From assembly GCA_029718625.1 (NCBI GenBank), contig CM056376.1:26770813-26834812 (forward strand): a stretch of DNA of 64,000 bases, in the 5' to 3' direction. Below, in pieces: positions 48,653 through 58,668 of this stretch. The notes under the pieces were generated by a model. It had not been told where the DNA came from and ran no database searches. It worked only from the letters and a program-made list of their open reading frames with translations. The DNA comes from Synaphobranchus kaupii. Its lineage: Eukaryota; Chordata; Actinopteri; Anguilliformes; Synaphobranchidae. Both the position numbers and the translations under genes were made by a program. How positions within the stretch are numbered: the stretch's first letter is position 1; each line of letters begins with the position of its first letter.

Positions 48653-48778
48653 GAGAGAGAGAGACAGCTAGAGAGAGAGGGACAAAGAGAGAGACAGCTA
48701 GAGAGGGAGACAGCTTGTGAGAGAGAGGGAGAGGGAGAGAGAGAGATAGACATAGAGAGGCGAGAGAGAGAGAGAGAT
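48653..48778. repeat. (GA)n array, second block
   Basis: Same GACAGCTAGAGAG theme as 48086-48370, resuming directly after LINE tail copy 2. Confidence 0.9.
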
Positions 48779-48826
48779 ATGTCTCCTATTTCAGTCGGCA
48801 CCTTCACCCATCACACATGCATCAGA

Positions 48827-48917
48827 TTTACCCCCCCCCCCCCCCTCTGCATTCAGTGCTGTGGTGTTTGTATTTGATTTACCCCCCTGCATTCAGTGCT
48901 GTGGTGTTTGTATTTGT
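48827..48917. repeat. two-copy direct repeat with C-run
   Basis: GATTTACCCCCC, TGCATTCAGTGCTGTGGTG, TTTGTATTTG occurs twice in tandem. The first copy has an expanded C tract of about 16, the second only six. Confidence 0.85.
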
Positions 48918-48949
48918 CCTCTGTGCTTCCCCTGAGTGTCCTCAAGTTA

Positions 48950-49462
48950 TTCTCGGTACTCTTCTCCCAATGTTCTCCTGAATTTTCAAATGATTCCCGG
49001 TAATGTTCTCCCCATGTTCTCCTGCATTTCCAATTTATCCTCCCCCCCGGTAATGTTCTCCTGCATTTCCAATTTATTCCCGGTAATGTTCTCCTGTATT
49101 TCCAAGTGATTCCCCAGTAATGTTCTCCCATATTTCCAAGTTATTCCTGGTAATGTTCTCCTGTATTTCCAAGTTATTCCTGGTAATCGTCTCCTGCATT
49201 TCCAAGTTATTAACGGTAATGTTCTCCTGCATTTCCAAGTGATTCCCAGTAATGTTCTCCTGCATTTCCAAGTGATTCCCAGTAATGTTTTCCTGCATTT
49301 CCAAATGATTCCCAGTAATGTTTTCCTGCATTTCCAAGTTATTCCTGGTAATGTTCTCCTGCATTTCCAAGTGATTCCCAGTAATGTTTTCCTGCATTTC
49401 CAAGTTATTCCTGGTAATGTTCTCCTGCATTTCCAAGTGATTCCCAGTAATGTTCTCCACAC
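48950..49462. repeat. 33-bp minisatellite, about 15 copies
   Basis: The unit reads GTAATGTTCTCCTGC, ATTTCCAAGTGATTCCCA with variants GTTATTCCTG and TTTTCC. Divergence is higher at the left end (48950-49070), where spacing is irregular. The unit has no stop on the minus strand, giving spurious 11-residue-repeat ORFs. Confidence 0.93.
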
Positions 49463-50995
49463 GTTCTGCATTTCCAGACGTTTTCAAACAAAGCTTCCTA
49501 GATGGTGTCATGATTATTTTTTATTACAGTAGAATCCAATTAATGGCATAATGGATTATAGCATATTTCAGGTATTTGTATAGAATTGGCAAATCCCAAA
49601 CTATTACCCATTAATTTAATTACAAAGAGATTGCATATTTGCATAAACTATTAATGCATATTTCGGATATTTGCATTAGCGATTCTCCTTTTTTCTTGTG
49701 GGTGCGTTGCTTGCGCTAAGAGCGTACGCCTGTTTTTATTGGTGGGAATACAGGGGAGATCTCAGCCAATGAGATGACGTCTCTCCCAGCCCTGTCAGTC
49801 TAATTCTAATTGATCCCTCCGTTAATAGGAAGCCTGTTGATCAGACATGCTTATGAGTGGCTCGGGGGACAGGGTATGTGGTATGTAAATTGAATTAGCA
49901 GACGCTGTCGGTCTTTCATCAGTATTATGAATATTGATAGTGGCGTGTTCACGGCGTTGAGTGCAAGATACCTGGAGCCCCCTGCCTCCCCCCCCTCGTC
50001 CTTTTGTTGTCAGCTTGTCTCATTTAGTTTAGGCAAAGCTCCTTCTAAGATGATTCCAGGTTAATGAATTGAATGACAAATAGCAACACCTTTTGGTCTT
50101 GAGAGAAAAGAGGGGAGCGTGTCGCAGAAAAATAAGTTCGTCAGATGGCGATACGCGGTTATTCTTAAGACTTCTTAAAGTATGTGCAACCCCTCAAACT
50201 GAATGTCCCTTGTCCTCATATTTAACCCAGGAAAAGGATGTGTCTGATTTTCTCGTAAACGGTGTTTCTGTAGGTTCTTTGTGCACGTCCTGTTTAGTGA
50301 CGAAGATGAAAGGCTTGCTCGCTTGCTCGCTGACATTCGTGTATGGGTGTTGTGAGTTAACGCTAATGTAAATAGCCATCTGGTTCCCCCTTGAGCCGGT
50401 TATTTGATTATTCAGATTGTGAGGGGATGACTGAAGCTGCCTGGGACAATTTAGCCTGCCGAACAGAGAACAGATGTCGAAATCTAAACTCGCAATCCTG
50501 CGTCAAAGCCCCCCTTGCGTACGGCTTCCAGAGTCGCGCCGCCAAGCCTGACGAAGCTCCTCGCGGCGATGTCGAGCTTTGTTTACCGCTGCGATTCTGT
50601 TCACCGGTGTCCCAAATGGGGCCGTTTAAACAGGGCTTCCAAGTCGCGGCTGTTCCAAGTCGCGAGTCTATGAATCACGTTTTGACAGCTCGAACAACCG
50701 CCCCGACGACAATCGCAAGCCAGCGTCAACTGGCGTGTTTAAAAAGCAATTTGTAAACGTTAAGCACGCTCGGCCACTTTCCCATCCAGTTGAGTGCCTG
50801 AGGCTCTTGGGTTGTTTTTTTAAATTTTTTTAATTTTGTATCGGGTGTTGACAGAATTAAGGACAGCCCCTGTGAGTTACTCCTAGCCAGCCTACAGGCC
50901 TGGCTGAAGTGCGCGGAGCTGACCGCAATGTCGCTTGCGTCACCTGACTGCGGCCCTTAGCGGCCTGTATCCCCTGCTCTTGTTCTCTTATTAAC
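49463..50995. other. unique intron immediately upstream of the exon
   Basis: No second exon was found. 49560-50060 is AT-rich with repeated GCATATTT/ATTTGCATA (octamer-like ATTTGCATA at 49636) and CTAATTCTAATTGATCCC, and is a further candidate regulatory patch. Confidence 0.35.
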
Positions 50996-51049
50996 GTCTC
51001 CTTGTTCTTTTTTTTCCCCCTGCTCTCCTTTCGGTTGCTAAAGAAGAAG
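50996..51049 (+). other. 3' splice site with triple NAG acceptor
   Basis: A long pyrimidine tract (about 50996-51032, T/C almost throughout) is followed by three consecutive AAG triplets ending at 51043, 51046 and 51049. A TAA at 51039-51041 closes the exon frame just upstream, as expected for an intron. All three acceptors keep the same phase, so they differ only by zero, one or two extra arginines. The third (exon starting at 51050) gives E-K-N-G-T-L-K-P when the upstream exon supplies GA, which best parallels the family's EKDxALKP. The first AG after the tract is usually favoured, hence the exon start given at 51044. Confidence 0.55.
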
Positions 51050-51257
51050 AAAAAACGGGACGCTGAAGCCCCAGGGCAGGAAGGAGAAGTGGGAGAATCA
51101 GGCGGTGAAGAGGAGGAGAGGAGAGGTGGAGAACGGCGTGCTGATGGCGGACCCGCCGGAGAACGGCTTCAACGACAGCGGCGCCAACATGGAGAGGGAG
51201 CAGGACCGGGGGAAGGACAGGTCGAAGAAGAAAACCTACTCCAAGAAGAACAAACAG
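51044..51257 (+). CDS. fbrsl1: internal coding exon, FBRSL1-like (AUTS2 family)
   Basis: This exon reads in one frame (codon starts at positions divisible by 3, entered with a split codon) and ends exactly on a codon at the donor. The translation has LKPQ (from 51063), RKEKWE, a basic RRR cluster, VENGV, PPENG, a DRGK motif and a Lys-rich end KKNKQ. From memory of the family, FBRSL1 has LKPHERKEKWE and later SENG and DRGK in the same order, and AUTS2 has LKPQERVEK followed by a KKKR cluster at the same spacing; RKEKWE favours FBRSL1. Third positions are GC-rich, unlike the surrounding DNA. AUTS2-family proteins are nuclear and associate with PCGF3/5-type Polycomb PRC1 complexes; this segment belongs to the basic, probably disordered N-terminal part. 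It is the only exon found in the window, so the flanking ~51 kb and ~12.7 kb look like introns. The assignment within the family is from memory, not an alignment. Confidence 0.68.
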
Positions 51258-51263
51258 GTCTGT
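51258..51263 (+). other. 5' splice site (donor)
   Basis: The exon ends CAG and is followed by GTCTGT, a usable but weak donor because positions +3 and +4 depart from the GTRAGT consensus. The cut falls after a complete codon (phase 0). A weak donor makes occasional intron retention plausible here. Confidence 0.5.
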
Positions 51264-51293
51264 GCTCGGACACGTCCGTCGTATGTAATCATC

Positions 51294-51548
51294 GGGTGGC
51301 ACGGTGGTGCAGTGGATAGCGCTGTCGCCTCACAGCTAGAACATCCCGGGTTCGAATCCTGGCCAGGGGCCTTTCTGTGTGGAGTTTTCATTCTCATCGT
51401 ACCTGTGTGGATTTCCTCCGGGTACTCCGGTTTCCACCCACAGTCCAAAGACGTGCAGGTTAGGCTAATTGGCGAGGATGTTAGCAGGGCTTTGCTGTAA
51501 AAGAGCATGCCTGCTCAGTCAACCTAACCCTGTATAAATAAAGGTTAC
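51294..51548 (+). mobile_element. V-SINE / DANA-like SINE
   Basis: A tRNA-derived head starts GGGTGGCACGGTGGTGCAG with a box A-like TGGTGCAGTGG and a box B GGTTCGAATCC (about 51349). It is followed by the conserved V-SINE central domain (CTGTGTGGAGTTTTCATTCTC, TTTCCTCCGGGTACTCCGG, CACAGTCCAAAGACGTGCAGG) and an AT-rich tail TATAAATAAAGG. V-SINEs are non-autonomous retroposons mobilised by a partner LINE, widespread in fishes. This copy starts only 36 bases after the donor of the FBRSL1-like exon, on the same strand. No clear target duplication is visible. Confidence 0.85.
51537..51542 (+). promoter_or_regulatory. AATAAA in V-SINE tail, possible intronic poly(A) signal
   Basis: A canonical AATAAA hexamer lies in the 3' tail of the V-SINE, 37 bases after the stop (51498-51500) that closes the frame running out of the upstream exon. 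Whether it is used as a polyadenylation signal cannot be seen; a downstream GT-rich element (CAGTGGTGCAGTTTTTAT from about 51549) is compatible with use. Confidence 0.3.
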
Positions 51549-52251
51549 AGTGGTGCAGTTTTTATATGGACGTTCCATCAGTACTGTCCAAGGGTAAAGA
51601 GGAAGGTGCCAGGGGTAGACTGATTAAGAAAGGTGACACCTGCACACTATTAAATGCACAGAAATAGGTTTTGTGTTGCCAACAACAATTTGACCTGCAA
51701 GGACCTTCCTTCGTCAGGAATGGCTATCAGGTGTAATTCACATGATAGCGATACGTGATGGAGGCCGCAGTAGCATTTAATACTGGTGTCTCTCTTTTCC
51801 TCACTTTGCAGGGGTTGACAACAAATAAAAGCAGAGCATTATGGGAAATGGTGTCGAGACATCTTTTGCCTAAGATGTTAATATTGGCTTCAGTGGCTAC
51901 ACTTAACCGCGAGTCTCACCTCTAGTCGATATAGTTTAACGTCAAGGCAACGGTTTAGCACAGGATTTAATACCTCACATTGTTTCTTTTCCTCAGCTGA
52001 TTCTCCTGCACTGGACACACCTTTTATTTTATTTATTTAGTGCCCAGTGTGGGTCTGAACATGTCGAATTTCCACCCTAATTTGGATGACTAACTATCTA
52101 CGCAGTCATGCACTAACCCCACTGCCAATTCGTGAGAGTGTAGACATCCGCAGTTCTCTCCCGAAACACCTGATGTCGCCAGCCTGCTTCTCTTCCACAT
52201 TGCAGACTGCAGCTAAGCTGGCGTAGAGCAGAGTTGGAGGAAGACCTTCTA
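51549..52251. other. unique intron downstream of the exon and V-SINE
   Basis: Complex sequence without an exon. The next exon of the family (Asp/Ser-rich) was looked for and not seen here. Confidence 0.4.
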
Positions 52252-52468
52252 TATGCGGCTTTATTATGCAGTCCAACAGTCAGGGTCGCTACAGAGTGAT
52301 TCAGTGCGAACCTCTAACCCTCTGAACCCTCTGAACCCCACACCCTGGGCAACACAATCGCTAATTACGCATCGCCCTATAGAGCTACCGGCCACAGTCG
52401 AGACCGCGGGGCTCACACCACCCATGTGCCCCAGTGTGCTGCGTTAACCGAATGAGCCATCCGGCAGC
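52252..52468 (-). mobile_element. tRNA-derived SINE-like element
   Basis: On the minus strand the element starts GGCTGCCGGATGGCTCATTC, with box A-like TGGCTCATTCGG and a degenerate box B around GTGTGAGCCCC. The body includes GTCTCGACTGTGGCCGGTAG and GATTGTGTTGCCCAGGGTG. A shorter related copy lies at about 31976-32046 in the same orientation. Pol III-type head plus a second dispersed copy supports a SINE; the family name is not known to me. Confidence 0.5.
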
Positions 52469-53254
52469 CCCCCCCCCACACTTACATATTGAGCATCTCA
52501 TTTATCTGGCTGCGGGCTAAAGCACAGTCAAGTGAAGGATGTAAGCGCTGAATGCTAACCAGAACTGAGCAGCAGGCCTAGGAGAAAGATGTCCTATAGT
52601 GATCACAAAACACAAGTACTGATCGCAAAAAAGAACAGAGGACTTGGCAGTTTTTTTTTTTAATTGATGAAAATTGTTGGAAATGGCAGACGACTATTTG
52701 TCATAGTAATGCATGGAGCTTTGCATTTGGAGAAATATTTGCAAGGAGTATTGTTGTAAATCCCATTAGTGACTACAGAGCAGGTAAACAGCGATAGAGA
52801 GGCAAATTACAAAAAGCCCAAAATTAGATTTAACAAATAGTTTTTGATTGATTTCTTTAATGAGAGGTGCTAATGATCGAGCCTCTGTTGTATTTGCAAT
52901 TGAAGCAAAGCTAGAAAATCTATTTCTCATTGCAAACTACACGGCCACATTTTTGACGATGAGCGTAACAAAGAGTCCTTTAAATCCCTCCATTGAAGGG
53001 TCTGGCTCAGCCTCATCTCGTCTGATCTGAAAGATGTCACATGCTCTCCTTTGGATGGAGCGATTTCTGTATCAACCTCCCAGCCAAAGTAACGCCGTAG
53101 CAGCACTGTGCACGTTTCTATGGTAATCCGGGAGACAGGGTGAGAGCACAATGCTGGTGAAGTGTCTCCTTTTACGTGCAAGATGGTTTCAGCTGAAGAG
53201 GGTCTGGAAGAAAGGATATTTCTGTCTTCCACAAAAAACACTGTAGATGTTAAC

Positions 53255-53408
53255 CCGGGGTGTGCAGCCCTGGTCCTGTAGAGCCACTGGTTCAGACACA
53301 AGAAACCAGGTGAGATTAGTTGATGGTGTACTAACTGCTTTTATAAATTAAGTGCCCAGTAAAAATGAGCAGATCCTGTGGCTCTCCAGGACCAGGGTTG
53401 GGGACCCC
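53255..53408. mobile_element. hAT-type MITE, family A copy 3, degraded
   Basis: The left end CCTGGTCCTGTAGAGCCACTGG and right end CTGTGGCTCTCCAGGACCAG are recognisable but decayed versions of the family A terminal repeats. The interior has AAACCAGGTGAGATTAGTTG, close to AAACCAGGTGAGGTGAGTTA in copy 1. It is about 50 bp shorter than the other copies and no target duplication is visible. Confidence 0.7.
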
Positions 53409-53793
53409 AGCAGAGAGAGAGGGTCACATGTACGTGGTGCATCCTGACGGCCCCTGTGAATGGCTGCTTTCCATTGTACAAACTATAGAACTTCTATCCT
53501 GTCATATTGTCAGTTCAAAGATGTGACTAGTTGTGGTATAGTGGCCTTGCTCTTGTTGTGACGTTACGCAGGTGTATTCTTGTGCAGGTATGTTGCGGTA
53601 TTAAGCAGCTATGCGCATGCAGAGAGAGACTGTGCAAGAGAACAGAGTATGAAATATTAAATCATTATTATTTGAGTAAGAGTGGAGTAAGGGAGATATG
53701 AGTAAGAAGTCACTCCTAGGAAAAGGATATATACAGTGTGTAATACAGTGTACACATACACATACACACCCATCCTCCTAGTGCTGTCAGTGG

Positions 53794-54300
53794 CCCATCT
53801 CTCCCTCTCTCTCTTTCTCCCTCTCTCCCCTCTTTCTCTCTCCCCCTCTCCCACTCTTTCTCCCTCCCCCTCTCCCTTTCTCCCACTCTCTCTCCCTCTT
53901 TCTCCCTCCCCCTCTCTCTTTCTCCCACTCCCTCTCTCTTTCTCCCTCTCTCCCCTCTTTCTCTCTCTCCCCTCTCCCACTCTTTCTCCCTCCCCCTCTC
54001 TCTTTCTCCCACTCTCTCTCCCTCTTTCTCCCTCCCCCTCTCTCTTTCTCCCACTCACTCTCCCTCTCTCTCTTTCTCTTCCCACTCTCTCTCTCCCTCC
54101 CTCATTTTCTTCCTCTCCCTCCCCCTCTCTCTTTCTCCCACTCTCTCTCTCTTTCTCTTCCCACTCTCTCTCTCTCCCTCCCTCTTTTTCTTCCTCTCTC
54201 TCCCCTCTCTCTCTTTTTGTCCCTCCCCCTCTCTCTCTCTTTCTCCCTCTCTCTCGCTCTTCCCCTCCCTCTGTCTCTTTCTCTCTCTCTCTCCCTCCAT
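53794..54300. repeat. 500-bp CT-rich (polypyrimidine) array
   Basis: Almost pure C/T text, with recurring CTCTTTCTCCCTCCCCCTCTC, CTCCCACTC and CTTCCCACTCTC phrases. It gives large spurious Ser/Leu/Pro ORFs on + and Arg/Glu ORFs on -. A short echo lies at 54427-54455. Polypurine-polypyrimidine mirror segments here could form triplex (H-DNA). Confidence 0.95.
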
Positions 54301-55214
54301 CTGATGAATTAATGCAGACTGAAGGCAGCTGCAGTAGGTGGATAGAGAAGCAAGCGTCAAAATATCCATCTCCTCGCAAGAACCCCCATTTCCAATTCAC
54401 TCCTCCCCCAGTCATCTTATCAGCTCCTCTCTCTCTCTCTCTCCTCTCTCTCTCAAAAAAAGAAAAAACCCTGGAGCTCTTGATGCTGTCTGTGAATCTT
54501 ATGCATATAAAAACACCGGCGCCCAGATGCACCCTGGGCCTTTGTGTTTTATCTTCGCCTCAAACGTCCTTGGCAGCAATGTAAACACTGGCTATTATAG
54601 CTGCTGTGGAAGTTTATCATTTTCTGCTCTTTTTCTCCACCCTTCACCGGCGAGTTATTTTCTCCCTGATATAAAATGAAAACTACTCCTGCGCGATTGT
54701 AATTGCGAGGGAGGAAAGGCTTGACAAAGCACTTATCTGGACATAAAATATGCTGCTTGTATACATGTATGTATTTTTTCCCAAGACCGATGCGATATCC
54801 CCGTGGCATTGAAAGGCCTGACATAAAAACGGCCTTGAGCCGCCGTTACGCTAATTGCGCTCCGTGTTACGGTAACCCGGATGTGCGTGCGTGCTGTTTG
54901 AAGGTCAGCCTCTGAAGTAGACATTTTTCAGTGCGTTAAGCCAGGGCAGCCAATCACAGTTGACACAGAACAGAATCCCGTGAATGCCTGCAATGGCAGT
55001 GTCCACAGGAAGTCCACTGGGTTTCTGCTGTTCGCTTCTGATTAGTTTTGGAAGTGAATTATTGTTACTAACCAAATACGCATGGTCAAGTTAAAGGAGA
55101 GTTAGCTCTGAATATTGAATGAATGGATGTTTCTTTTAAAATGGTCAGTAATCTGCTATTTGGTAAAGTCATCTGGAATTTTTGCAGTTGCGAGAAGGAC
55201 AGCATTTTTGGCTG
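54301..55214. other. unique DNA, candidate conserved patch 54310-54900
   Basis: Between the CT array and a LINE tail: complex sequence with TGATGAATTAATGCAG, AATCTTATGCATATAAAA (octamer-like ATGCATAT) and GTTACGCTAATTGCGC. No exon supported. Confidence 0.3.
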
Positions 55215-55244
55215 CAAATTTGGGTTGAGAGGTGCTCTATAAAG

Positions 55245-55275
<31 letters not shown>
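55215..55275 (+). mobile_element. LINE-type 3' tail with (ATT)n
   Basis: GGTGCTCTATAAAGATTTATT runs into about nine ATT units (55247-55275). The motif 'GCTCTATAAA..' followed by (ATT)n is typical of fish non-LTR retrotransposon 3' ends. No coding part is recognisable upstream. Confidence 0.45.
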
Positions 55276-55276
55276 G

Positions 55277-55385
55277 GGTCCAGAAGGGGCAGCGGGTAGT
55301 ATAAGTGATGTGAGAGGTAGTATCGTAACTCAAAGGTTGTCGGTTCGATTCCCAGCAGAAATGCTGCTGTAATACCCAACCTGAG
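55277..55385 (+). mobile_element. tRNA-derived SINE fragment
   Basis: GGCAGCGGGTAGTATAAGTG resembles the head of the SINE family at 4309 and 21061, and GGTTGTCGGTTCGATTCCCA (about 55335) contains a near-perfect box B. The copy degenerates after CTGCTGTAATACCCAACCTG. It directly follows the (ATT)n tail of another element. Confidence 0.55.
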
Positions 55386-56095
55386 TTTCTATAGAAAAAT
55401 ATCTCAGAACGTAGTTTCCATGGCCTTCCGCATCAGTGTCCAATCATAGGAGTTATTAACCAGACGTCCGAATTTGAGCGTAGGATCTGGTTCAGCCGTG
55501 AGTGATGTGGCATACCTCACCATGCCCAGTGCTTTGGATGAGGAGGTGCAGTCTAGCCACACTGCGTATACGGCCACCGCCAACCGCCAGTGTACTGGCA
55601 TTGTGCAGTTATTCAATCTGCCCCCCCCCCCCCCCCCCCACCGAGCCCATCCAGGTTGCTTCAGGGGCTGAGTGTTATGTGGCCATGCAGGAAAGGGGGG
55701 GGGGGGGGTGTTTGTCGATGTCTCGTATCTGGCTAGCTTTTTATGGCGCTCTCAGCTGGAAGGCGGATGTCAGATTAGCCCCTCGCTAACCGCACGGCCG
55801 AGTGGTGCTTGTGCAATGGGAGTCCACAGCAACACCCCCCCTCCCAATCCCAGCTGAAGCAGGAAAAACCGTGACCCTGCACACCCAGCCAGGGGGTGGG
55901 GGAGGGAGGCATTTCCTGTACCAATAAGACGAAGGCGCAGGTTATCTGTACAGTGCCCCCCCACCGCCCCTCCCCTCCCTCCCTCCCTCCGCGACGCCTC
56001 TCACCACACCGTCGAATCACCTATCACCTCAGTGTGACTAACCGTATACCCTTTAACAACCACCACCCCCTCCCAGCCGCCCGCCTGCCCCCCCA
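55386..56095. other. unrecognised sequence with overlapping short ORFs
   Basis: 55404-55616 is open on the minus strand (70 codons) and partly open on the plus strand. The minus product starts MNNCTMPVHWRLAVAVYAVW and matches no family I know. C- and G-runs at 55619 and 55697 flank it. Most likely a decayed repeat. Confidence 0.3.
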
Positions 56096-56595
56096 NNNNN
56101 NNNNNNNNNNNNNNNNNNNNNNNNNNNNNNNNNNNNNNNNNNNNNNNNNNNNNNNNNNNNNNNNNNNNNNNNNNNNNNNNNNNNNNNNNNNNNNNNNNNN
56201 NNNNNNNNNNNNNNNNNNNNNNNNNNNNNNNNNNNNNNNNNNNNNNNNNNNNNNNNNNNNNNNNNNNNNNNNNNNNNNNNNNNNNNNNNNNNNNNNNNNN
56301 NNNNNNNNNNNNNNNNNNNNNNNNNNNNNNNNNNNNNNNNNNNNNNNNNNNNNNNNNNNNNNNNNNNNNNNNNNNNNNNNNNNNNNNNNNNNNNNNNNNN
56401 NNNNNNNNNNNNNNNNNNNNNNNNNNNNNNNNNNNNNNNNNNNNNNNNNNNNNNNNNNNNNNNNNNNNNNNNNNNNNNNNNNNNNNNNNNNNNNNNNNNN
56501 NNNNNNNNNNNNNNNNNNNNNNNNNNNNNNNNNNNNNNNNNNNNNNNNNNNNNNNNNNNNNNNNNNNNNNNNNNNNNNNNNNNNNNNNNNNNNNN
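56096..56595. other. assembly gap (500 N)
   Basis: Exactly 500 undetermined bases, probably a placeholder length. The left flank is C-rich (CCGCCCGCCTGCCCCCCCA) and the right flank leads into the 42-bp minisatellite, so unresolved repeat is likely. Confidence 0.99.
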
Positions 56596-56717
56596 CCTTG
56601 GGGTGCCTTGTACACGGCCACCTGGCCATGGAGAAAATAAGGCAGAAGCATTCGCCTCCCATTCTGCCAGCCAGCAACCAGCCAAATGGATACATTTCCC
56701 CTCAACTGCTCTAATCA

Positions 56718-56958
56718 AACTCTCATCAGGCTCTGCCCATTGGCTAACTGCTCAAATCAAACCCTCATCAGGCTCTGCCCATTGGCTAACTGCTCTAATC
56801 AAACCCTCATCAGGCTCTGCCCATTGGCTAACTGCTCTAACCAAACCCTTATCAGGCCCTGCCCATTGGCTAACTGCTCTAACCAATGCCTCATCAGGCT
56901 CTGCCCATTGGCTAACTGCTCTAACCAATGCCTCACCATTGCCCATTGGCTAAATAAA
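56718..56958. repeat. 42-bp minisatellite carrying CCAAT boxes
   Basis: The unit contains CTCTGCCCATTGGCTAACTG followed by CTCTAATCAAACCCTCATCAGG. ATTGG (complement CCAAT) occurs at 56739, 56781, 56823, 56865, 56907 and 56945, i.e. four intervals of exactly 42 bp and a last one of 38. Later units also gain CCAATG on the + strand. It starts about 120 bp right of the assembly gap. Confidence 0.93.
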
Positions 56959-58646
56959 TTACTGCTGTACCACAGTCTGGTAGGATAGCTGGCCTGATGC
57001 AAAAATGCAGAAATGATTGAATTAATAAATAGACTGTTATCCAGCTGATCCGAATTGGGGTCGACTGATGCAGCTTCCCATCCTGAGTGCAGGACAAGGA
57101 CAGACTGGGAAATGTGAGAATGTCACAAAAACGCACTTGCCCCTCCCATCCCGTCCCATCCCATCCCGCTGGCCACAGGCGGTAATCTCCAAACAGGCAG
57201 CGGGGCTTTGATGCGACACAAAACCAAACATCCAGAAGAGGAAGTGGTGGGAGGGGGCTGGGGGTGGGTTGAGGGTGGTGGGGGCACGCGAGGTTCGCGT
57301 TACTGTCAAGTGCTACAAAAGCGAGCCAGCTGATTACTTCGTTTCCGGAGCGTCAACTCCGGCAAATTAAAAAGCAAAAGTGTTTACAAACCCTCCAGAC
57401 CTCTTATTATGCATCCGAGTCGGCAATCAGACTGATTATTGATCAAAGGCGAAGGCCTAATTAACCATCCAGTTCAATAACGCTGGTCCGTTAGAAGTGT
57501 TTACTTTCCGAGCCATTGTTCTGGGGGGGGTGGGACGTGCGAAACTGGGGGCTGAAACGTGGGGGCTGAATTTCTACCGCCGCTGACAGAAATTGGCACC
57601 CTAACTGGCTGTGATTAAGACCACAGATAAAAACCCGGCGATGTGTAAATTGGCTTTTTGATTCTCTCTGCGCCTCCCTCGATTCCCGCATCGTCTCCGA
57701 GGGCAAGACCATAACACTCATCTGTAGAAAAGTAGATGTCCTCTGAGGTCTTTAATTCCTGTACGGTTGGGGGGGGGGGGGATCAAGGTCAACACGACTC
57801 CGCCACGTTTACAATTGTTCACTGTCAAGTCTTTGTAATGTACTGTAGATACGGCGTAACCGCCGACTTTGTTCTCCCTGGCTGGGTTCAGACGGATTAT
57901 TTCCCTTTAGTGTGGCAGAGAATTGTAATGTTCGACGCGGGGGCAAGGTTAACCGGGTTAAACTCGGGCGTTCGAGAATAGAGGCTCTGCCTTTTATTTA
58001 TAATTTTTTTTTAAAGAAGCGGAAACTATAAACACAGGAGAAACGTCTGTGTTTTACATGAATAATGCACTGGAAATTAGCTCCATTAGTCTCAGTATTG
58101 AACGCTCCGCGCCGACGTTCTCCCGAGAGCGACGCTCTGTGCTCTTTAATTATCTTCAAAGGGCCCACTAGTTTCTTAATTTCCCCCCAAGTTGAGTTGC
58201 CGACTTGGGTCGGCTCATTTGCACAGAAGTGCACAAGCGGAGTTTAGCGCTCGTGGAGCAGGCATGGCCTGCAGTGCGGTAGTTCCCCTCAGTGTACACA
58301 CTAAGGCTGGGACTAACCTTCCCGCTCTCTATGCCCTTCGACCTACAGCTTTGCGTGGGGAGGGGAGGTATGGTAGGAGTAGTGTCTGGGGACTTGGTGT
58401 CAGCGGTGGGATCCCTTGTTTTAATGGCCCTTTGACCCACCCCCGGCTGACACTGGTCCCGAACCTCCGAGGGCTCCCGGCTCCCTCCACTCTTAATCTT
58501 AAAGCGTCAAGCGGCAGTCACACTGACTGCACCTGTCCTTTTCACCTGTCATCCCGACACCCTCTCCTCTCGGGCTAGTGAATCATCTCAGCGTTAGCCG
58601 CCGTTACCATAAATACGCCGCCAGGTCCCCCGCTACTACGCACGCC

Positions 58647-58668
58647 CCACACACACACACACACACAC
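58647..58668 (-). repeat. (CA)n microsatellite, short
   Basis: About eleven CA units. Confidence 0.9.

Noticed and set aside
48986..49511. 161- and 145-codon minus ORFs with an 11-residue repeat
   Set aside because: Encoded by the 33-bp minisatellite; several frames are open at once.
53657..54584. Large Ser/Leu/Pro (+) and Arg/Glu/Gly (-) ORFs of 282 and 291 codons
   Set aside because: They come from the CT-rich array. An Arg/Glu-rich protein was considered but the sequence is purely low complexity.
55896..56718. ORFs spanning the N gap
   Set aside because: Undetermined bases cannot support a coding call.
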